A DNA stretch of 64,000 bases, taken from Hippophae tibetana. Its lineage: Eukaryota > Streptophyta > Magnoliopsida > Rosales > Elaeagnaceae. How positions within the stretch are numbered: the first letter of the stretch is position 1; each line of letters opens with the position of its first letter. Location: the NCBI GenBank assembly GCA_037013495.1, contig CM072802.1, positions 49,961,275 through 50,025,274 on the forward strand. Direction: 5' to 3'. Under the pieces are notes generated by a model. The model was not told where the DNA came from, did no database searches, and saw nothing but the letters and a program-made list of their open reading frames with translations. Shown piece by piece: positions 58,012 through 64,000 of this stretch. A program made the position numbers and the translations under genes.

Positions 58012-58405
58012 ATGATAGATAGTGGTGCTTCAAATCATTTGACGAATTATGTAACTAATATTGGCAATGCAATTGCATACAATGGTAATGAAGGCGTATA
58101 TGTTGGTACTAGTAATGTACTTCATGTTGCACATTCTAAAAATACCTATATAGTTACAAATACATCTTGTTTTGCTCTAAACAAAGTATTACATGTATCT
58201 AAGATTGCTAGGAATTTAGTTTTTGTCCAAAAGTTTTGTATGGACAATGTTGTTTTCATTGAATTTTAGGCAAACATTTTCTATTATTGAGCATGGATTG
58301 TTCATGCCCTTTAGATCTGCTTCAAGAAGGGCTAAGGAGTTTATCTTTTACCAAAAAAACGCCCTCTGGCATGACAGATTAGGCCATATGGCTTCCCTAT
58401 TGTAA
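58003..58405 (+). pseudogene. Copia protease and GAG-pre-integrase remnant
   Basis: WMIDSGASNHLT at about 58006-58040 carries the catalytic DSG of copia aspartic protease. NKVLHVSKIARNLVFVQKFC matches the following conserved block. ALWHDRLGHMA (near 58350) is the GAG-pre-integrase motif. A TAG at 58267-58269 and a frame change separate the pieces. Confidence 0.78.
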
Positions 58406-59565
58406 ATAAAGTACTTACTAGTATTGGTAGTATCATAAAGACTTTTGATAGTAATAATGTGCATGACTTCTGTCGCTGCTAAGTCTTATAGGTTACCCTT
58501 ATTTTCTAAGCATGTATCTATGAGCAAATCCTTTAAAAAATTTGTATTTGGATGTATAGGGTCCTCCTTTTGTTCTTGGCACTAATGTATAACATTATGT
58601 AATCTTAATAGTTGATGATTACTCTCATTTTTGGTGGATTTACTTTCTACAGTCTCGTTATCAAGCGATGTCTATTTTTTTGGGTTTTAAGGAAATGGTT
58701 GAGAAACAATTTGAGTGTAAATCAAGTAGGTAGAAAATGATGGAGCATGTGAGTTTAAGCTCTTAGATAAGTGTTTATCACAAGAGGGGATTATTAATTG
58801 TTTCACATGTCTTGAGATATATTCTCAAAATGGCATGGTAGAGTGCAAGATTAGAAGAGTTGTTGATACTCGATTGACTTTAATGTTCAAGTTTAGTGTT
58901 TCTCTCAGATCTTAGTGTTTATAGAGCTTCCATTTTTACTTCTAATCGTGTACCCTCTAAAGTCTTGCTTCTTTCTTATCCATATGAGAAGTTGTATAAG
59001 AGATTACTAGATTATAACTTTCTTTGTGTCTTTAGGTGTATGTGTTTCCCTTTCTTGAGGCCACATATTAGCATAAAATGAAATCTCAATCTACAATTTA
59101 TTCTTTCTTAGGCTATGCATCTTATCAAAGAGGTTATGTTTGTCTTGACATGGTTACCAATAAGGTGTATCATAATAGACATGAATAGTTTTCTAAGAGT
59201 TCTTTTCTTTTCTTGTCTCCATTTGGTATGTCTTCTTTAATTTGTGCTGATTTACCAACTGTGTAGTCTCAAGTTCATGTTCTAGGTTGGCTTATGGGGT
59301 GTTCTTCTAAGCATGATGTGACTTTCTCTTTTGGAAAACTTAGAGTTCCTAGTATGAGTGGTAGTGTACCTCTCTAGCCTAAATCTTTCCTCTCTATTCC
59401 TTCTTCTGGTGTGATACCATGTATTCCTTCTATTATACTTCTTTCGCATTATTATTTGATATTGAGTTTGTTCCTCATTTAGTTTTATCAATTGTACGTG
59501 TTCTAGCTTCTGTAACAATTGATGCACATTCTGTGAGGACAAGATTCAAGTGTGGAATCTTTAAG
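58406..59565 (+). pseudogene. Copia integrase remnant and linker
   Basis: Heavily decayed text with fragments of the integrase core, such as DDYSHFWW (near 58613) and FSQNGMVE (near 58820), and the closing linker DAHSVRTRFKCGIFKP (59520-59563), which in relatives lies between integrase and RT. Too many stops to define a frame. Confidence 0.6.
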
Positions 59566-60085
59566 CCATAGGCCATATCAGTATTGCGTAGTAACTAGAC
59601 TAGAGTTGGCTTTTAGTGTGAGCAAGTTATGTCAATATATGAGATATCCTACAAGTGCAAATTTCCAAGATATCAAGAAAGTATTAAGATACTTTATAGG
59701 CACTGTGCAGTATGAATTAATGTTGTCAAAAATAGACAAACTTGATCTCTTTGCATACACTGATATAAACTCGGTAAGCTATTAGAATGACATGAAAAAC
59801 ATTAGTGTTTATTGTGTTTTCTTTGGTGGGAATTTGATGTCTTAGGCTTCATCAAACCAAAAAGTGGTGTCTCGATCTTTAATAGAGGCAAATTATCATG
59901 CTTTGGCTAGAGGGGTTGTTGAGATTTGGTCGATTGGTTCAATATTCACTGAGTTGACAATGCAAGTTATGAATATGCTTATGTTGCTTTGTAATAATAT
60001 AGGTGCTCAATATAATTTCAGAAACCTAATACAATATATTAGATCAAAACACATCAAGATAGATAGTAAATTTTTCGAGATAAAA
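59566..60085 (+). pseudogene. Copia RNase H remnant
   Basis: Directly after the integrase-RT linker the text is HRPYQYCVVTRLELAFSVSKLCQYM, normally found after RT, so the RT domain is deleted at about 59566. It continues with FAYTDINSVSY, VVSRSLIEANYHALA, and RSKHIKIDSKFFEIK at the point of interruption. Stops at 59783 and near 59844. Confidence 0.78.
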
Positions 60086-60302
60086 TGTTAAAAAAGTGAG
60101 TTAGTTATAATTAAATATATTAAATGCATTTACAAACTCTCAATTACAATGAAGATTAATACATATATAAATACAGAAAATAAGAATCTGCTTTTTAGAA
60201 AAGTACTTTTAGGAAAAGTATATTAGTTGCATACAACTAATATACAACTGATAAAGTATATTAGTTGCATAGAACTAATATACCATTAATGATTAATTAA
60301 CA
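60086..60302 (-). repeat. 3' LTR of minus-strand copia
   Basis: 217 bp. On the minus strand it opens TGTTAATTAATC after the polypurine tract cttgaggaggag (60303-60315) and closes TTTTTTAACA at 60086. It contains two hairpins at 60218-60245 and 60256-60283. Confidence 0.85.
60218..60283. repeat. Two hairpin palindromes in copia LTR
   Basis: 60218-60229 and 60234-60245 are exact complements (GTATATTAGTTG and CAACTAATATAC) around CATA. The unit recurs at 60256-60283 with one mismatch. Spacing is 38 bp. Confidence 0.88.
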
Positions 60303-60309
60303 CTCCTCC

Positions 60310-61787
60310 TCAAGTTGGCGCATAGATATCAATCATGCCTAACTTGATTAGTGAGCCATATAATGACTTCTTGGAGATTCCTTTGGTAAACATATCTGCA
60401 AGTTGCTCTTCTATGGGAACAAAAGGAAAACTAATAAGTTTGGCATCTAACTTCTCTTTTATAAAGTGACGATCAACCTCTACATGCTTAGTGCGATCAT
60501 GTTGTACTGAATTTTCTGATATATCAATGGCTGCCCGATTGTCACAATACATCTGCATAGTATTTTTGAGTTCAAAACCAATTTACAAACCCCATAAGCC
60601 ATACCTCTATACTCGGCCTCAGCACTAGATCGTGCCACCACTTTCTGCTTCTTAATTTTCCATGTAACCAAATTTTTTCCCACAAAGGTGAAATAACCCG
60701 ATGTTGACTTTCTATCTGTAATACTTCCTACCCAATCTGCATCTGTGAATGCATAGACTTCAAGAGGATTGTTAAGTTTAGAGAACATTACTCCTCTTCC
60801 TGGAGCCGATTTCAAATACCTTAATATTCTCAAAACATCATTCATATGGTTCTCACTTGGATTATGCATGAATTGACTCACCACACTTACTGCATATGCA
60901 ACATCTGGTCTAGTATAAGGTAAGTAAATCAAACATCCAACCAATCTCTGATAGCGACCTCGATCAGTTGGTATCTGATCTGGATACTCTACTAAACAAT
61001 GGTTTTGGTCAATAGATTTGCAATCCAACATACCTGTCTCTGTTAGTAGATCAATAATGTACTTCCTCTGACACAGATATATTCCTTCTCTTCCCCTGGC
61101 TACCTCAATTCCTAAGAAGTACTTTAGTTCACCTAAGTCCTTCATTTCAAATTCAGAGGCTAGCTGTCTTTGTAATTTATCCATCTCAATAGTATCATCA
61201 CCAGTGATTATCATATCATCAACATAAATGATTAGGGTTGTTACCTTCCCTCGTTGATGTTTGTGAAATAGAGTGTAGTCTGAATTACTCCGTCTGAAAC
61301 CAACCTTTTGCATGAACTATGAAAACCTTCCAAACCAAGCTCGAGGGGATTGCTTGAGGCCATACAAAGACTTCCTCAATTTTCATACAAAATTACCAGG
61401 AGAATTAACTACATACCCAGATGGAAGACTCATGTACACCTCCTCGGCTAATTCTCCATGAAGAAACGCATTCTTGACATCAAACTACCAAAGTGGCTAG
61501 TTTAGGTTAGCAGCAAGTGAGAGCAGAACCCAAAATGTGTTCATTTTAGCAACAGGAGCAAAAGTCTCATCCTAGTCTACACCATACGTTTGAGTAAACC
61601 CTTTTGCTACAAGACGAGATTTATACCGATTTACGGATCCATCACCATTATGTTTTATAGTAAACACCCATCGATAACCAACTTCTTTTTTTCCTTGTGG
61701 TGGTGACACAAGTTGCCAAGTATCGTTCTTCTTTAATGCATCCATCTCTTCAGCCATTGCCTTTCTCCATATTGGATCTCCCAACAC
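60310..61787 (-). pseudogene. Copia RT and RNase H (minus strand)
   Basis: RT starts near 61787 (WRKAMAEEMDALKKNDTWQLV). The block YRWVFTIKHNGDGSVNRYKSRLVAKGFTQ follows, then a TAG near 61572. FDVKNAFLHGELAEEVYM and YGLKQSPRAWF are present, then the catalytic IIYVDDMIITGDD at about 61200-61240. RNase H holds FTDADWVGSITDRKSTSGY, ARSSAEAEYRGMA, CDNRAAIDISENSVQHDRTKHVEVDRHFIKEK and ends MIDIYAPT. A small deletion and frame change near 60560 removes the region between GVCKL and MQMYCDN. About six stops in all. Confidence 0.88.
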
Positions 61788-62935
61788 ATCCTACACTTTG
61801 TTAGGTACTGATACACCAGATATTTGATTCACCAATGATTTAGATGACTTAGATAATCTTTTAGTGGACATGTAATTGGCTAGTGGGTATTTTGATTTTG
61901 CATGAATATTTGGTTCATACCTTTTGGCTGGTTGACCTCGAGTAGACCTATTTAGTAACACATATTGTCCAACATTAGACTCGATGCCATTAGTATCAGT
62001 AGGTGTACATACCTCAGATGAGTGACCTTCAGTACTAGGGACTTGTTGATCGAGGGAGGAGTAATGCCTGAGGGTACAGTTGTGTCTTCAATGTCATTTT
62101 CTATAAGTGAATTTGGTGCTTGAATACTTGAAGCATCTGCTTCTACAATGACTAGATTCAATGAATTAGAAGTCTCATATGGTCTCATTAAAACTTTAGT
62201 TGGTGATTCACCTAATGCCTGCCCCTCACCATGATACAGTTATTCAAAATATGTATTCTCCCCTTGACGAGCAGTATCAGGTGAGGAAAAATAACTCATG
62301 TCCTCAAATAAGGTAACATCCATAGTAACATAATACTTTCTGGTTGGTGGATGGAAGCACTTGTACCCTTTCTTATAACTTCCATAACCAACAAACACAC
62401 ATTTAATTGCCCGAGCATCTAATTTAGACTTTTTATTTTTAGGAATATGCACAAAAGCAACACAACCAAATACACGGGTAGGAAGATTATGAAAGGATGA
62501 TAAGGAGACGTAAGATGTAAGAATCTGGAATGAGATTTTTCCGTTAAGGACACAAGACGGGAGACGATTGATGAGATGGGCAGAAGCTTGTACAGCATCA
62601 CCCCAAAGGTATTTTGGAAAATAAGCACTAAATAAGAGTGCACGAGCCACATCAAGTAAATGTCGATTTTTTCTTTCACACACTCCATTTTGTTCCGGTG
62701 TTTGCGGACAAGTAGTTTGGTGAATAATCCCATGTGTTTTGAAATTTTTTTGAAAGACATGATTAACATATTCCCCACCATTGTCAGAATGGAGGATCCG
62801 AATGATGGCATTATATTGTGTTTGAACGAAGGTATGAAAATTTTGAAAAACTGAAAAAACTTCATCTTTTGTTCTAAGAAGAGAAATCCACAATAACCTT
62901 GTACAGTCATCGATAAACGAAACGAAATATCTCAT
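61788..62935 (-). pseudogene. Copia integrase and C-terminal linker (minus strand)
   Basis: The core (62240-62935) reads FVSFIDDCTRLLWI, LHSDNGGEYVN (second catalytic D) and QTTCPQTPEQNGVCERKNRHLLDVARALLF (catalytic E). The first catalytic D (in the family's SDVWGP block) lies just upstream, near 62960. After VFGCVAFVHIPK, KLDARAIKCVFVGYGSYKKGYKCFHP is the usual end of the integrase C-terminus. A frameshift near 62240 and stops in the linker follow. Confidence 0.85.
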
Positions 62936-63351
62936 ACCCGATATAGTTGGCTCTTTAGATGGTCCCCAAACATCAGAATGAATTAATTCAAAAGGAATAG
63001 TACTTTTATTAGAAATACTAGGAGAATAAGTAATACGATGGTTGTAAAGATGGAGTGATATAAAACATTATGGAGCTGTAAAGATGGAGTGATATAAACT
63101 GACCCCTTTCCTAAGACAGGAAAGGCCTCACCATTAGCATTCGTAACATAAGACATTGGTGGGGGAAATAACTCATTAAAATAAGATTTATCATAAGTCA
63201 TATGATCAGATACACCAGAATCAATAATCCAAGTATTAGACCCAACAGAGTGAGAAACATTTAAGGTCATACCAATCTTACCACGACCAGCTATTGAAGT
63301 TGTAGGGATACCTCCACATTCCATAGGATGATTCTGTCCATAGTAGTCTAG
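62936..63351 (-). pseudogene. Copia protease (minus strand)
   Basis: TWIIDSGVSDHMT with the DSG catalytic motif (about 63190-63235), then VTNANGEAFPVLGKGSVYI and LHNVLYH. The GAG-pre-integrase block normally following (LWHxRLGH) is missing: a deletion or duplication near 63000-63080 (a repeated phrase aagatggagtgatata) removed it. SDVWGP-like text (SDVWGPSKEPTI) is at about 62940-62980. Confidence 0.75.
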
Positions 63352-64000
63352 TTATTGGACAATTTGCACGGTAGTTGCTTTTTCTTTAGACCGATACCCA
63401 TTTTGTCGTTTTGCTGCATAGTAGTCTGCTTTTGGTTTGAAGTGTGGATATTGTTTCCAACAAGTCTCACGAAAATGCCCCTGTTCATTGCAATAAGAGC
63501 ATGGAGAACGAGGGCGATTGGTAAAACTCTGTGAAGGTCCCTGCTGATGAAGTGGAATTGAATTTTGCTGCTGAAGGAAGGGTGCCTTTGATTTGGCTTG
63601 AATGGCTAGGCTTGATACCTCAACATGTGCCTGATGAAGACTCTCTTGCTGAGATTCGTCTTTACGGATGTATGTAGAGGCAGTAGTCAAGCTCGAAGGG
63701 TCTGACATTCGAAGCAATTCGCCTTTAGCACTATTATGTTTTGTATTAAGGCCTCTTAAAAAGGCATGTACTCGTTCAAGCTCCTTCTCCTTCTGGTACC
63801 ATAGAAGGTCTTCTGGATTCTTAATTTTACACGGGCGTTTCTAGTCAATTTCAGCTCATAAATTTTCAGCTTGGTAAAAAAAAGATACTAGTTGCTCATT
63901 TTGCTGCATGCCAGCAGCTTTGCACATGAGTTCTTGAACTTGAATAAAGTCAAACTCATTTGTATAAAGATCGCTTAAGGTATTCCATATGGCCTCAGCA
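63352..64000 (-). pseudogene. Copia gag, C-terminal part (minus strand)
   Basis: Text runs from the window edge AEAIWNTLSDLY with a stop near 63857, through LERVHAFLRGLNTKHNSAKGELLRM and a Q/S-rich linker, to the zinc knuckle CSYCNEQGHFRETC (about 63455-63500, CCHC). The start of gag lies outside the window. In-frame stops make this copy non-coding. Confidence 0.82.

Larger units (their letters stand above)
56729..60085 (+). mobile_element. Old Ty1/copia element, interrupted at its 3' end
   Basis: 5' LTR about 56729-56896 (TGTTATGTAAG to CTTGTA, with TATAAATA at 56803-56810). Primer site tggtatctaagg at 56897. Remnants of gag, protease, GAG-pre-integrase, integrase and RNase H follow, with the RT deleted. 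At 60085 it is interrupted by a younger minus-strand copia; the rest, including the 3' LTR, would lie beyond the window. Many stops and frameshifts show age. Confidence 0.75.
60086..64000 (-). mobile_element. Ty1/copia element on the minus strand, running off the right edge
   Basis: The 3' LTR is at 60086-60302. Internal genes read leftward from gag at the window edge to RNase H at 60310, all collinear. It landed in the RNase H end of the older plus-strand copia. It is younger than its host: long stretches are open, though about ten TAG/TGA stops and some small deletions are present. The 5' LTR lies outside. Confidence 0.9.

Noticed and set aside
59282..59542. 86-codon Arg/Gln-rich minus-strand ORF
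   Set aside because: Antisense to decayed copia integrase linker text, which explains it.

Overview
The window looks like a repeat-dense, AT-rich stretch of nuclear DNA from a eudicot plant. Three things support this: a four-exon TIR-NBS-LRR resistance-type gene (this class is absent from grasses), a plastid-type granule-bound starch synthase (GBSS) gene fragment, and plant-specific retrotransposon lineages (Ty3 chromovirus, Athila-like Ty3, several Ty1/copia, a TRIM, and CACTA transposons). The species cannot be named from the sequence. I saw no bacterial-type genes, CRISPR arrays or rRNA. I could not screen for tRNA genes by computation.

Layout: 1-2379 is the 3' end of a Ty3 chromovirus (integrase, chromodomain, 3' LTR); its reverse transcriptase has been lost and its LTR carries heat-shock-element-like sites. 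4208-14524 is an Athila-like Ty3 element bounded by an exact 5-bp target duplication, with a nested solo LTR (7531-9524) that splits the pol gene. 15621-22670 (minus strand) is a TIR-NBS-LRR gene with an open four-exon model of 800 codons; its 4.4-kb first intron holds a deleted copia element in the opposite orientation. 23-26.4 kb is AT-rich filler with a possible MITE. 26.4-32.3 kb holds inverted Athila-like remnants. 34193-34540 is the first coding exon of a GBSS pseudogene, followed by a TRIM (34753-34990) and a decayed copia (34991-39512) of the same family as the intronic one. 39.5-53.3 kb is a chain of decayed Athila-like elements in both orientations, with a 198-bp CACTA-type MITE at 46950-47147. 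53.3-54.3 kb is the end of a minus-strand Ty3 element with its LTR. 54812-55733 is a non-autonomous CACTA element inside a tandemly duplicated spacer. 56729-60085 is an old copia, interrupted by a younger minus-strand copia (60086 to the right edge).

Only the TIR-NBS-LRR gene looks potentially functional. Nearly all other coding sequence is transposon-derived and broken by stops, frameshifts and internal deletions. Many of the stops are TAG or TGA where tryptophan or glutamine is expected, which fits C-to-T decay of methylated DNA. I found no clearly new biological system. The best leads are the heat-shock-like LTR, the GBSS fragment, the TNL gene with its coding microsatellites and antisense intronic retroelement, and the CACTA insertion with its empty-site paralogue next door.
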